Below, in pieces: positions 38,749-52,498 of a DNA stretch of 64,000 nt. Numbering within the stretch: position 1 is the first letter of the stretch; every line of letters starts with the position of its first letter. Both the position numbers and the translations under genes were made by a program. Location: the NCBI GenBank assembly GCA_024734555.1, contig JANPWX010000074.1, positions 1,035,593 to 1,099,592 on the forward strand, given 5' to 3'. Source of the stretch: Trochalopteron elliotii (Eukaryota > Chordata > Aves > Passeriformes > Leiothrichidae). Below the pieces are notes generated by a model, which was not told where the DNA came from, searched no databases, and saw only the letters and a list, made by a program, of their open reading frames with translations.

Positions 38749-41700
38749 GTAAATGGTTAACTAACAGCAGAACCCTCACCATCTAAACTCTGTGGCACCT
38801 ATGCATCACTACTCTAAGTCCCTTCCCTGTTTTTCAGATCATACTGATGCATACATTCAAGTTGATTGCAGAATTTGTATGCTGCATATTCCATGGTCCC
38901 CCCACTGCTTTAGTTGTTATGTAAAAATAACACAGTGGAGTGTGATGAGGTCTGTTAGTGACATAAACAAGGTTAGGACTGGAATGGCAGTAGCTATATG
39001 TAGGCATATGCTCATTGAAAAGAGAAACAATCCACGAGAGTCCGGCATCCTGTGAAACACAAATTAAGGCAGTAAGTGCTCCAATGCAGATATCTGATCC
39101 TGCACATTCCAGCCTATCTGGGACCTTGATCCTCTGATTCCCCCCTCTCCTCCCATCTCTGTAAATAACATTTCTTATTATGAACCACGCCACATATGGC
39201 ACAGGAATGATTATGCCAAGCTGAACTACACCCTTCCCCTGGGAGTAAGGTCAGGAATCATGATAAACACAGCATTATAGGAATTTCACGCCTTATAAAA
39301 TTATTGTTTATAAGTAATAGCAGTGATTCCTCAAAAATCTCAGAAAAAAAAAAGATGGAAAAAACAAATCAGATATGTAGACACAGTAATTAGGTTGTAG
39401 CCACTACCAGTTATCAATTTACCCAGCAGTTTGTGTCCTTATTTATTCTTCTGCTGCTTTTTCTCTAAGAAAGCAAACCCCCTGCAGTCCTACTGAAAGG
39501 AGAAACATCATTTAGATACTCTGCCCATGCAGCACAGAGCCCTGACTCAGACCCTTTCCTTACACCCCAGAAAGAAAAAAGCCAAGATGGTGCCTTCTGG
39601 AATATGTTTATTTTGCTTACTAGCTTGAGACTAGTGAGATTTGGAGCCTATCCAAACTATCCAGTCTCGTAGCCTTCCCTTATGCAATTGCTCCAAGCAT
39701 AATCCCACTGGGAGCAGGCTGCCGGAAGACATTCAGCACTCCTGAGCTTCTGCATCCTTTCTATGTGTGGCATGGATGGCCAAGCACACAGAAACCCCAG
39801 AGACACCATCTGGGAGGAGGTGAAGAGCAGCTTCCTCAGCCTGACTGTTCTGGATGGGCAGAGATCCAGGGCAGGTGACCTGTGGCACACAGCAGGGAAA
39901 TACCTACTCAGCCACACTTCCAGCCTGGTGCTGACACTTCTCAGCTGAGATGGAGGGACCCTGGTGCCACCAAAAGACCTGCTGCAGTCTCCCCAGACTA
40001 CAGTGTGTTTCTTTCCACTTCAGTTTATTTGCAAGTGTCACCATACTTAAAATAGGAAGTTGACTGTTTTCTAACTTCCCATACAGGTGCTCACCCCCAG
40101 TGCAGGGCCACAAACACACACAAACTGTGTGTAGCCCTGGAAGCCAGAGAGCACCACACCTGAGTTACAGAGACCCTTGCTGGGTGCCATCAGCTGCACA
40201 AGGTTGGACAGGGAAGGTCTGACATGCCAAAAACCAATCTCTCTCAATCAGTCTTTTGGCAACGGAGACTACTTCATGGCTCAGGCCTTCTACATTTAGA
40301 AAACTTTCTCCCAAGCTGAAACCACCACTCAGGGACTTTCCAGACCCTTCAAAGCTATTGGAAATGGCAACACCATGTGTCCTCCTCCACTCTCATCAGC
40401 GAGTTATTTAGGAGTTAGTTCCTCTGGGTTACTCTTAAAAATATTCAGAGCACAAAAATAAGTCATGCCTGAAGGTTAGTTAAAATTAAATCTTCCCAAT
40501 GGTGTTAAAAGTGCCCCACTAGATGCAACTAAGACTAAGGACTGGATTTATTTCCCAACACCTTTCATACAGCTCATACTATGCCAATGTCAAGGGGAGA
40601 CAGGGAAATACACCAGAGTCATTTTGCATATCTCTTCATTTCTGTGTAGAGATGGGGACAGACTGACAGAAATGGTGGCAGCATGCCCATCACAAAGTTG
40701 TGCTCCATGACCAGGGACACATAAAATGGGGTTACAGAAGACAACAGCTACACCTTCCCTTGCCAGTCAGCCACAGGATGAGTCCATCTGCTGTTAAATT
40801 TACAGGTTCTTTACAAAGCAGACAGCTACGGCCTGGCTGTCCCACCAGGGACAGCCAGTGCTGTCAGCTATAGCTGGAGTATAGCACATGGAGGACTGCA
40901 GGCATGCATGAATTTTGGATTTCTATTTCCTCCTACAAATTAAACCCTTTTACGGTTATATTTCTCTAAAAATATTCGAGTCATTAATATATGCTCTGTG
41001 CAGCTGCATATATATGCATGTTCTTTGACTGTATATAGAAGTTACATCTGCTATATTCACCATCTGCTATATTCTCAGAAAAGTGTAGTATATAAAAATA
41101 ACATTAAGGTGGAGATAGGAGCTGAGTAAATGAATGCAGAAGACTAAAATCCTTCTTCAGGGGCAGAAGAAAGTAGTTTAGTGGTTACTGCTCACTAGCA
41201 AGTTTGATTATTTTATGGTTCCCATCTCTTTACCCTTTCCTGTTTAATTATTCTTCCTTATCAGTCATTTGAAGACTAAAACCTTCAAGCCTGGCTTAAT
41301 TCAGTCTTGTCCTCTTTTATGTTTTCTTGTCAAGACTGCTGTTATCTACTACTTCTTCCATCTGTGGCTTATTTTTCTGTCAGGGCAACAAGCCTCTCTT
41401 TGTCAGCTCCACAAGGTCACTTCTGGGACATCTTCCATATGTATAACTACATCTAAAACCAATGGCTCTAAGGTCACCTGCAAAGCCCTTTGCTATTTAC
41501 AAGGCCTTACCTCATATCTCCTCCAGCTGCTCACAGGAGTTCACAGTAATTTGTACATAAAATGAATGTACTAGAAACTGACATTCTTATTCCTCTGCCT
41601 ATTTGGCAATTCTTGGGCTGTGGTTTTCCTGGAGTAGGAACTTAGGAACTGTATTCTTCAGCTATGTCTAGACTGCTCAAACTAACAGTGTCTGAGCACA

Positions 41701-44700
41701 GACCCACCTCAGTCATCCACCCAGCTGAACTGGTAGAATGGCCTCTGGCATAGTTTTGGCTGAGGCCAGCTGACTCTCTTCCAAGCATTATGTGTGCACA
41801 GTTCAAGTTTGGACATTAAGATGGGCCACGGACCATTCCCAATAGGCAGTTGAGTCCCACGTTTGGGAGAGAAAAGTGTTTCTCTGTGTGGATGTGAGCT
41901 CTGCCATACCATCACAGAGCAGGCTGACATCCTACCAGACGTTACTGCAATCCCCAGCTCTTGCAACAGGGACTGCTTGGGATGTGTGCAGTGCCCATCC
42001 CTGGGGGATCTCAGCCATGACTGAGATCTCAGCTTGCTGCACGAACCCCAGTGACTAAACAACAGCTTTATTTTTCCATTCTTAAGATTTTATGAGTGCA
42101 TAAGAAAATATTTGCCTTTCCCTCCCCCCTCCCATTACTTAAGTATCCCTTTCTTAAGGCACAGAGGCACTTCACTTAACACTTCAATGAGAAAACCCAA
42201 TTCCAATCTCCCTTTCATTTGAGAGAAGCCAAGAGAAAGGATCAGAAGTCTCTGCACTCCCATCCTCCTCAAGTCATCTGCATGACTTTTGCTGATTCAA
42301 GGGTTAATAGGCAGTAAGTAGCCAAGTCTGCCAGGGACTTTCTGTCCAAACTCTCCCTGTAAAACCTGTGGGTTCCTCTTAAGGGACTACACTGGGACAG
42401 TGGGACCTGGGGAGATTTCCCAATTTCCCGGATTCCAGAAAAGCCATGCTGCAGGGGAAAGGAGGGTTCTGGGGAGGTACACAACATCTCAAAGAGCATC
42501 CTGAAAACAAGACAGCTGTCAATGAGTTGAAGCAGGGAAGGCTAATGTGTGAGGTGGTGATTGAAGGCAAGGAAGATGCAACAGAACCAGCAGCCGCAAA
42601 ATTTGCAAAACTATTCAGAGGGTGCTCCCATGATGCTGGAGGGAGCAGAGTATCAAAGATCCCCTTCATGTGACTGCAGATAAAGCTGTTATTGCTTCCT
42701 ATAAGGCCCCTCTCAGAGTCCAGGGAAGAAAAGGAAAGATAAATAGGAAACTGGGAGGCCATTATCTGTCTCTTATGGGTCTTCAGGAAGAAGAATTTGT
42801 TGGCAAAAGCCACAAGTAAGAAAGGACCAAAGAAAAGCAAGAATGGCTATGCATGTCCCCTGCTGTCAACAACACACACTTAGAGCTTGATGCCTTTCTT
42901 GGGCATTGAAGTGCTGGAAGGCAAAGACTGATGCCTGGCAAAGAGGGCATCTTGTTCCTTGCATGGTTCTGACAATAGCTCATGGAGGTTTTCCTGCTAC
43001 TGTGGCTTAGAAGCAGAAAAAGCAAATAGGGACAAGGAGAGCGTGTGCATATTCTTCTCCAGATTTTGTTCGTATATATGAGAAAAGTCTGAAGAATAAT
43101 TCATATCTCTCTTAACTGGGATTCTTAGTGAGAGCATTGCTACATCATCCTTTCCAACTGCAGGCACAGAGCTGAGAACTGAGCCCTGAGATCTTTCAAC
43201 CCCCATCTCCTAAACCCTCCCACCCCATGGCTGCACCACAGTCAGTATTTACGAGTGAGACTTATAAAACAATTTCATACCCATGCCCTCATTCTGCCAC
43301 AATTAAACACCATCTCCAGAGCTGTTCTGAGATCACTGATGGTATCAAGAGCAAAGGAGACAGGAATTTGTAAAGACATGTTGGCATTGTTCACCTTTAA
43401 AAGGCACAAACCCGCACACATACGTGCCCTCACACATACACCATTTTGCAAAGCATTACAGCCAATGTTATTTTTAAGCTTCTGTCAAATAGATGCATGA
43501 CTGCTGTGGGGATATGCTTAAGACGTCTAGTATTATCTCAGATATTTTCCTCTTAAAACCCTACTTTTTATTTTTAATTATTTTTCCAAACAGGTTTTGA
43601 AATGCTCACAAAGCCTAAACACATTTAAGCTTGCAGAAAGGCACATTTAAGGTCTGACAAGACAATGTTTAAGTAAGTTTCAAGAATCACTACTTTTTCA
43701 AGGATACTGTTCTTACTATAGTGGTGGGTTTTGGCCTGATAAATCTACATAGACGCTTTTCTCCACTGCATCCAACAAGAATATGCAAATGAATCAGGCT
43801 CACATGCAGAACAAGTTATGAGAGCTACTGTTTTAAACTGTGAGCCCACAGTTTTAGGAAGCATTCTTACACTACAAATCCTCAAGTGAACAGAAAGGCT
43901 GTTTCACCGAGTTTCTCAGGGGAAGTTCATGGCCTTTGCATTTGACAGATCAAAATAACACTGCTGCTCCATTCCTGAAGTGGTGATGCAATATTTTCAC
44001 TAGAACTCTCGGAGAGAAAGTCCAAAGAAAAAACCAAAACACCCTAGATCAAATTTCAGTGACAACAAATCAAGGCATGAATGCCTTTAACAACTCAAAT
44101 GCAATTGCCTGTCTGCACAGATACTACCTTACCATTGCATGATACAAACCCCATTTGTTTTCACTGATGCAGAACCTTGCTGTAGAAATGTCATTACAGC
44201 AAGAAGCGGCATAAGGGAGGCTATAAGGTTTTCCTTTGGATTTATGCCTTGGAAGGTAAGCATATCTGCAGTATATCCAAAACACCTGCAGGCAGGATGT
44301 GACAACGTATCCCAGTTGTGTTCACTGTTGTCACAGTAAGCTACCTTCATTGCTTTCCCAATACTTTCACAAGAAGTAGACTTGTATGAAAAATAAAAAT
44401 CATTTGCAATGTGCAAAATAACTTCTAGTATGAATGTATGAGAAAATGTCCAGGAAAGATCTAAATACCTTCCAAAGTTCCTTGGCTCAGTTCCCCAAGC
44501 TTCCCCATGTAGCATCAAATTGATCACTCAGCTAAAGGCATTGCCAGCAAAATAACACAGGATTCAACTGTTTTTTGGAAAAAAAAAAATTGCAAAACTT
44601 TCCTTTTAGAAACCAATCCAACGAACAAATCACTCCACCACTGTATTCACAAAACTGGTATCTTTTTCACTCAGTTAAACCTCATGGAAATAATAAAACC

Positions 44701-45158
44701 TTAACCAGAAACTCTAAAATTTAGCCTCAGGCAGAATGCTTGAAAGAGCATAAATCAAAAGCTCCCATGATAGCCACAAGAGACTTGGTTATAGCCAGTG
44801 ATATTATGCAGCATCACTCAAACACTGCAGTAGCAGGTGGGAGCATTCACGTGCAGGAATGATAAACTAGGAAAAAAAAAACCAACACAATTTCAGACAT
44901 GTCACCTTGGGAAGCTGGTGAGTTCTGGAAGAACATTCCAGATTGCTTTGCCTCGAGGTGGAGGGAGGATCACTACAAACATGTCTGATCATGTGTGCTT
45001 GTGTTTTCTATGAGTGCTCTGCAATACCTGCAGCAAGTTAGGTAGTTGCTGTAACCCAATCAAAGCAGAAAACCCTTGGTTTTATCCAAGAGATTGAGGC
45101 ACTCTAGGGTATAATAGACACAAGACACCGAGGAAACAGGATAAGCAAAGGCTTAACC
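38749..45158. other. Intergenic stretch, no gene recognised
   Basis: Contains G+C-richer parts at 39,700-40,400 and 41,700-42,060. The longest open frame in the window (153 codons, minus, 42379-42840) lies here but has no domain, signal or splice framing. A frame of this size is expected by chance in 64 kb read six ways. No TE recognised. Confidence 0.6.
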
Positions 45159-45242
45159 TCAGGAGATTGAATCTTTGATTCAATCATCTTGAACATCTTG
45201 GACAATCTCCTTGTTCAGGAGATTGAATTTTTGTCCAAGATG
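45159..45242. repeat. Nested hairpins with an internal direct repeat
   Basis: A 19-base unit (tcaggagattgaatctttg) at 45159-45177 recurs at 45215-45233 with one change. The first copy folds with 45178-45185 (gattgaat/attcaatc, 5-base loop). The second takes part in a larger fold: catcttggac (45194-45203) pairs with 45233-45242, and aatctcc (45204-45210) pairs with 45218-45224. Confidence 0.75.
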
Positions 45243-48200
45243 GAAAAATCCTACTTACCTCAGTGCCAATCCTCCTGATTAATAGCTTGCCAGAAGTTTG
45301 CTATAGTTCTGGTTAGGAACATATCAGAATCTTTATTTGTCAACTCTTTCTGCAGTGAAACACCATGTGCAAACAGCAGCAAGTATCTTTGTGCCTGTGC
45401 CACCTGTGAATGGCATCACAACATTGTGTGTCCTTGGTACTATCACTGCTTCATTTCATTTTATGGACTTCACTTCTCACATTGTTTTCATAGACCAGTT
45501 CCTTTTTTCTCCTTCCTCCATTAATTTATAAATTACACAGGACTCAAAGTCCTATTTGAAATGGTGTAAGTCATCCTACATTGATTTTTTACAACTGGCT
45601 TTGTCCATGTATCAGCTTTCTTAGCAATAAAAAAGGGCAGTAAAAGTCCTTATGAAGTACAGACCAAATGTACGACATATTTTAGCTACAAAAAGCCCTC
45701 CTCTGCTTAGCATGATGATAAGTTAAGATTACAAAAATTATCTGATTTCAGTAGTTTGCCAAGCTTATGAATCACTTCCCTGTTTTTCACTTGCAAATAG
45801 AAATGCAGACTGACTGATGCTGTGTTCACTATACCTGGATTTTGGACTGCATAGAATTTACAGTCAAATTAAAAATCTCTCTAACAGGAGGTGATAGCAC
45901 TGACAACAGCAAAAGCTGAACCATGGAAGATGGACTGTTACAAATAAAACAAGTAAAAAATTTGCAGGTACCTCTGGAGCATTCCTTGACAGACAATCTC
46001 TCAGACCACATGCGCTGTTACAAGTCCTGCATTACGCTGGTGTTCGTGCCTGAAAGTTGGTTCTTTTAACTTCAGGCTATTGCCAAACCGTGACTGACTT
46101 TTCTCTCCAGCTGCATCTGTTACTTCTGGTTGGTCTGCCATCTCCCTCTGGCAATGTATGGTGTGCTTATTTACTGATCCAACTTTTACTAAGGCAAGAC
46201 TTGTGCTTTCCTGTCTGATGAAGAGTGCTAATATTTTTTTTCCTTGTTTCAGCAGTTCCACGGGGACCATCATCACCATCTCTGGGCTGCTGTTCTTCCT
46301 CCACAGTCTGAGTTTTCTGGCAAACATTAATGGTGCTCTTAACTCCCCTTAAACATAAAGGTCGTCCTTGCCCTCTGTCTCATCTCCAAGGGGCTCAGCC
46401 AAGACAGAGGGGGAAAATGCCCTTTTCCCACTCCTTCAAGTAACTCTCATCTCACTACAAATTAATTCTTTAATGCTGCTGCCAGCTACTCTCTACAATA
46501 ATTGCAATCTTAAGGTCCTTGCTAGCATCTTTCCTATTAAGACCTCATAGACAAACCTTAAAGCAGGGAAGAGAGATTACAGGGAGGGGATGGTGGGACA
46601 GTACCGCTGGGAAAGGACAAAATGCAAATGCTGTGAGGCAGAAGGATACAAAGAACTACAAAAATCAGTAGTGCTTTTCTAGGGACCAAAGGTCACAAAA
46701 CTGACAGAGGGCTGAGAGATCACAAAGATGGGCAAGTCAAGTCTGTGCCAGAGAGTGTAGAGAAAGAATCACAAAGGTAGTTTCCATGCTTGCAGGATTA
46801 CCATTCCAGTGAGCAGAAACTGAAAAGCAGTTCCTAAGCAGGAAAAAATCCTTGGAAGTGGATGTAATGATTGCACTTAAGACAGAAAGAATATGATGCT
46901 CATTTAGAGATGACAGTGGAAAAGAGCTGAATTGTAGGGGTTAACTTCTAAAAGCTTTAAAAATTTAAAAAAGCTTTAGCTTTTAAAACTTTAAAAATGT
47001 AGCTACTTCACTTCAGCAGTGATGTCATTAATAGGCTAACTTGTAGTTTTGAAGATCTTCATACTGTTAATCCCAGTTTTCCATTGCATGGCTCTTGGCT
47101 GGTACTTCTTTGCCTGGTTTGTTACACTGATTTTTAGCCAAGAACTCTTGTAGTTGACTCACAAGTCACTGAGGTTTAAAATAAATAGGAAAAAAAAATG
47201 AGAAGGGACATATGACATCACTGGTGATGAAAAGGTTCTTGGTGTGTTCTGAGAAAACATTCAGATCAGAGTAAACTGGAAACAGAAAAATGGACATTCA
47301 TACTTAGGTTAACTTGGAAAACAGTTCTATAAAGCAAGCAGAGTTATTTAACATAGATTTTTAATCCTAAATCACTCCATTGTTACAGAGGCTCATTTTA
47401 GGTTTATATCAGTATTAATGGATTGAATTTGTAATAGGTCTGTCATCTAACCCAGCAGAGAAGAGCAGCAATTACTCGACTTGGCATACTTGTCTTGCTC
47501 AGTGAAGAGAGCCTGAATCCACAAACTTACTTTTCTTGCCTTAACAAGGGAATCAAAGTGCAAAGGAAAGTCAAAGGTGCAAAAGTGTGAGTGAAAGGGT
47601 AAATGCTATAAAAATAGTAAAACAAACCAAACCAAAATGTCCAACAAGATAGCTGCTGTTGTCTGATGGCTTTCTTTGTTTAAAGAGCAGAAACAAATTC
47701 ACTTTAGCTACAGCATATAAAATGGTCCCAAAAGGAAGGCTGTCTGCATTTTCAGTAAGGAATTCTAACAACAGGCTGTTAAGTTACCAATTTTCAACTC
47801 GTTTCCTGCAAACCAAATACTGTCACTAATAATGATTAGACCTTGGTCTTTGAAGGATGTTAATAGTTAAAAAGAGAACCCTGTGCTACTACACTCAGCC
47901 CATAACTCTTTTATTAGTGTAGCTGAAGGATTAGTAGAAATGTTTGTCTAATGAATGCAGCTACTATATTTGAGCACATGCCTGAATAAGCTACTGGTTG
48001 ATTGAAACCTGTCTATTTTTAAATATGCCTGAATGCTGCAAAAGCTGTTCTACTGCAGTATTACATTGGGTTTTGTATAAATGTAAACATTTTATTGCCA
48101 GTAACTTGTGAAATTCACCTTATTTGCAAGTCTTATGCCTGAAACACATCATGTAAAATGTACAACGTCTTTATTACATCTGGTCTAATTTCCAGTCTCT

Positions 48201-51200
48201 GTAATGCATACAGCATTCATGAGATGTACCTTTATGTAAATGTACCTCTTACACCTTCAGAATTAATAACTGTTTCTGTGACAGACACAAGATTCTATAT
48301 ATGTGTGTATGTGCATATGTATACATGTATACAGTATACATATAAGCTTACAAATATACAGACACAATATAAACAAAAACATTTTTTTGAAATGGTTTTT
48401 GAAACACCAAGCACATAGTTTGAGTAATCACACTGAAAACAACTCCATACAGTTGATGACAATATTTTCTTCTTTACAGCAAAGTATTTCCTATCAAATT
48501 CCAGTTTATTTTTAAGTTCAGAGAACCCAAGTTGTACCCTATCAGCTGTTACCTTTTCCCTATTTTGTATACACTTCTGGTAAAGTGCTCTACATGAATG
48601 CAGATGAAGAAAAAATTAGGTACTTGTATATTATTTTAGTTTGTATTCCTCTGGAAATAGAATGAGTTTGTTTAGCTTCCTTTTATCTCCTGAAATACAT
48701 TATGTCCATCTGTACTGTCAATCACTGACACTGAGACAAAAATACTGAACAAAAGAGCTAAGTCAAAATAATTTTAAAGAGACTTTATAGCTTCTCTAAA
48801 GTGGGGTAAAATTAATACCTGGGTTTTTTTCTGTCTAATTTATTTTGAAAAGGCATAGTTTTAACCAATGTATGTACACATCCGAAAGCTGATCTTGTAA
48901 ATGTGTCCTCTGTATTTGATATAAAACGTGCACCATTTTTAGAACGGAAAAATTATTCAAAGTTTTATTTCTTTCCATAGTTTTGGTACAGAGCTCTGCA
49001 TGAATGATGGGATGAGAGCTGCCTGCCTTTCTGAATGGTCAGCGTGGTGGAAGGAACACAAAGGACAATGTGACATGGAACACAACATTTACTGTTGTCT
49101 AATTGTACTTGGGATGACCTGTCTGAATCAGTGTGGCCCCACCAGCTCTAAGAACATTCACTTCAGCTCATGAGTAATGTCCCAACCCCAAGAAAACTTT
49201 TAGTACCACACCCAGCCCAACACAGCCCTTTGGGTGAATCAGAAGACCTTCCCTGGGTTCTAACCACCAGGGGCTGAAAACACATCATGTATTGAACCAT
49301 ATTAGGTCAAAGACATAATAACAAACCCTTTCAGACCATGGAAATGAATTCTTTTTCATACATCATACTTCCTGGCTTTATACTCACCTTCAAAACTCTG
49401 AGACAGTTGCTTTCCCTGTCTGGGTTGTTAGAAATTGAAAAATCTCGACTCATCTGTTTTACCTCCATGTCACACCACATTAACTCTAATGGCAGACAGA
49501 CACCAAAAGGGGAAAACCCCAAAACTTCTGAAGTCAGAAAGACAAAAAAGATCGGGAAGTACCTGAAGTTCTACTGTGAGGTGTAAGCCATTCCTGCAAC
49601 ATACTTCTTAATTGAGTCCATACTACACTAATTAATAATTGGTACCATGTGCTGTACATTAAGCTTTGAAAATAACAGAGGGGTTATAGAGGTATTTGCA
49701 GATGTGACAACTGTACCAGGAAAGGACTGTCCAGTTTTACTAAATTCTAAAGGATTCTGCAGTTGTCATGAGAGTGATCCAAATAAGACAGACGTTCCCA
49801 ATAAGACGGAGAGCTGAAAAGTCTGAAGTCTGTTTAGGAAATGATTCTTCCTCTTTCAAGACTAGCCAGATTATTTTTTTTGACAGCCAGAGCTTTTATA
49901 GAAATACTGTCTTTATGACAACAGTCTCCTAAAGCTATTCTGAACCAAATGCTGCTGGCACGAATACAGAAAATCAGTACCATACAAAACTGACATGGTT
50001 TTTGTGTCTGGAAAGTTTTAAAAGACCTGTGATGACCTCCAAAGAAACAGTATGGGCTCACCTTGTACCTGAGGAAGATAAAAATACCACCAATACACAG
50101 GAAGAGTTAGCAAGTACATACCTGGTAGAGAGATTTACATCAGGTGTTCAGTCTCATGGATAAAGGCTGAGGTCTTCTGGCATCATCTGCTCTGAAAAGC
50201 CAGACTCCTTAATGATGAGCCAGCTCCTGCCTTGCCATCTTTCACACCATGTATATTGTCTGTACATATTTAAGTTCTGTATTTATAAGTCTCTGCAGAC
50301 ATCTCCCCTCTACTACATTAATTGTGACAGGAAAACTGATGTGCTATCACACCACTGGTCATCTCACTGTACAGGAGTACAGTCTGTTGTCACCAGGCTT
50401 TCCCTGTATTAGGTGAAAGACAAAGCTGCTTACATTCCATGCATCTATTAAGACAGGGAGGCACAAATGGGGAAAAGATCTGTGCTGAGAAGGCATGTGA
50501 AGCACTGTAAGGAAAAGACACTGAAAGAGCAGAATGATGTTTTCACTTGACCACCTTAGGCAAAGAAACAAAAATAATTTTCAAAAGAACAAAATCAAAG
50601 GGAAAAGGACTTGAAGGCTTTTTCACAGACTTTTCCAATATTTCACATGAAACGTTAACTATCTTTTTTAAATGCTAGGCAGAAACCATTACACAGAAAT
50701 GAATCCGGCTTCATGTTCTGCACCGCCAAATTGCAGCTATAAAAGTGTCTCAGGTAGACTCAGTAGAATTATTGTCTTTTAAATCAAGACAAAAGAATTC
50801 AAATCTCATGTTTTCAAGCTAATCATGGGATGTAATTCTGGTTTAAAATTTGCCATAGGATTACTACAAAAATTGAAGATTTTTCTGCCATTGAACTATT
50901 CCACACCTAAACCCTTTCTTCCTAAAAAACTTAGTGCTGGGAACAAAATAATAGCTTTAAAGATACAGATACTTTCTTCTTCTTAGTGAATAAAGTTAAG
51001 TTACATCAAAACATAATGACAAATCAAAAAGATGGCAGTGGTGCTAGTCTGTCACAAAACTCTAAGCCCTTTTTTTTTTAGTCAGGTGGACTCCTCATTA
51101 TATGTATGATCAAAATGGGAGCAGCTAAAGCAAACTCCCTCTGCAAAAACTTAAATGTCTCCTTTCTTTCTGGGCAATTTCAACAAAGAGGTGTGCTGTC

Positions 51201-52251
51201 CATTGTTAGGAGGTAGCCTATTACTAAGATGGCAAATTCTGTAGGAACCTCATATTTTAATACACGTCACCAAATAATTTATTCTCCATTCTAAGAAGAC
51301 TTACAAAGATGTGCAGCTTTACAAATGCGTCAAGATGGTTTACCCCTTCATGCACCAAAATAATATGCATGTACTGCTGCTTCAAATCCAAATAATTGTT
51401 TGGTTTACTTGTACCTGATGGCTTTCTCTTCAGGGAGAAAATTCTTACCATTCAGCAACAGATCATACCACAGGCTGTACAGAGCTAGAATATAGATAAT
51501 CACACCATTCTCAAAGGGAGGAGCAAGCCAAAATCATATATGTGAGGGAATTATTTCACACAGGTTTCTGGAAAACCCTGAAAAAAATCTTACTTTAAAA
51601 AGAGCAGTAGCAAAGATGCTGAAAAATGAAACCATGCAAAATAGTCTAGATGAAAATAAGACACTTGGGTCTAGTCAGATGTAAGTATTTTAGATCAAAC
51701 TGCAGTTTTATTGCTTCCTTAGTGGGGAAAATCTCCCTGCCCGTAAAAAGCCCAAATGAAGTACCAGCCTATTGCCCATGGGACACAAGTTATGTACATT
51801 GAATAAACCAATACTGCTTTAAGTAATAACTGCTTGCAAATCCTAATGCAATAGACAGCCTTCTACTTTAACTGTACTACCTGAAGAACAAAAAAGACTA
51901 AATTCCTGCTCTCAGGACCCTACTCTCACCCTGTAATCAATTAACGCTGAATTAAAATGGGAAATAGGCTGGGCTCAGCTCCCACCTCTGCTGCTTGCTC
52001 CTTCATCTCCTCCAGACCAGCACCTCCCCTGCTCCCCCACCTGGGTGGGGCATCCTCCAGCATCCCAGCACCAAGGTGGATGAAACAGGCAGAACTAATC
52101 CTCCATAATTACCTTACAAACATCACCAGCTCTCTTCTAGAAAATCTGGGGCTGAAGAACCAAAACATGCAACTTTTTAAGACAGTGGGACCAGGTAAGA
52201 AAAAATCTCAAAAGGCAGCTGGAACTTCGAAAAAAGCTGACCACAAGAACA
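45243..52251. other. Intergenic stretch up to the TTC27 3' end, no gene recognised
   Basis: AT-rich, with an A/T palindromic patch at about 46,950-47,000. A 106-codon plus frame (51957-52277) ends within the TTC27 3' UTR but lacks any recognisable domain. No CR1 or other TE recognised in this block. Confidence 0.6.
48295..48345. repeat. TA/TG-rich alternating tract with palindrome
   Basis: Alternating purine-pyrimidine sequence that includes the perfect palindrome gtatacatgtatac at 48319-48332. It may extrude a cruciform or act as an unstable microsatellite-like site. Confidence 0.7.
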
Positions 52252-52375
52252 GCACTGTACAGAAAAGTGTTTATTGAGAGTTGTTGCCTAAGAATTGTTA
52301 CCATTTCATCAGCAAAAGTGGTGGCAAAGGAAACATGTCATTCTTGTCATCCTGTCCCAAAATTTGATCCCTGTG
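52252..52375 (-). other. TTC27: TTC27 3' untranslated region
   Basis: The stretch from the stop codon to the inferred cleavage site is only about 120 nt. It ends shortly after a canonical AATAAA. The cleavage point is placed 15 to 20 bases past the signal by rule of thumb, so the left boundary is approximate. Longer isoforms using signals further left cannot be excluded. Confidence 0.7.
52270..52275 (-). terminator. TTC27: Polyadenylation signal AATAAA of TTC27
   Basis: A canonical hexamer on the minus strand lies 101 bases beyond the stop codon. It is followed about 25 to 40 bases later by a T/G-rich stretch (tgctgttcttgtggtc), which suits a downstream processing element. Position, strand and context agree with the end of TTC27. 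Confidence 0.8.
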
Positions 52376-52498
52376 TCAGCACTGGTCTCTCAGCTGGTTG
52401 CTCAGCTCCTGAAGTTCAGCAATCATGTTGTCTGTAGCTGTCACCTCATCAGCTATCTCACTGTGAACTTCATTAGTTGTTACATCTATGAAAAGTTG
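52376..52498 (-). CDS. TTC27: TTC27 last coding exon with stop codon
   Basis: This is 123 nt in phase 0, encoding 40 residues and a TGA stop at 52378-52376. The acceptor is tttttattgtgcag. The peptide starts [19 protein letters not shown] and ends [15 protein letters not shown], aligning end to end with the human C-terminus as I remember it (which ends NQFRNQY). The joined sequence with the previous exon reads SSKAK then QLFID, as in the family. Confidence 0.95.
   Translation of the reverse strand, partial: QLFIDVTTNEVHSEIADEVTATDNMIAELQELSNQLRDQC

Noticed and set aside
42379..42840. Longest open frame in the window (153 codons, minus)
   Set aside because: No domain, signal or splice framing, and the opposite strand is also open over part of it. 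Frames of this length are expected by chance in 64 kb over six frames.
44129..44527. 132-codon minus frame
   Set aside because: No motif, no splice framing and an amino-acid composition like random translation.
51957..52277. 106-codon plus-strand frame antisense to the TTC27 3' end
   Set aside because: No homology or promoter seen; lies mostly beyond the TTC27 polyadenylation signal.
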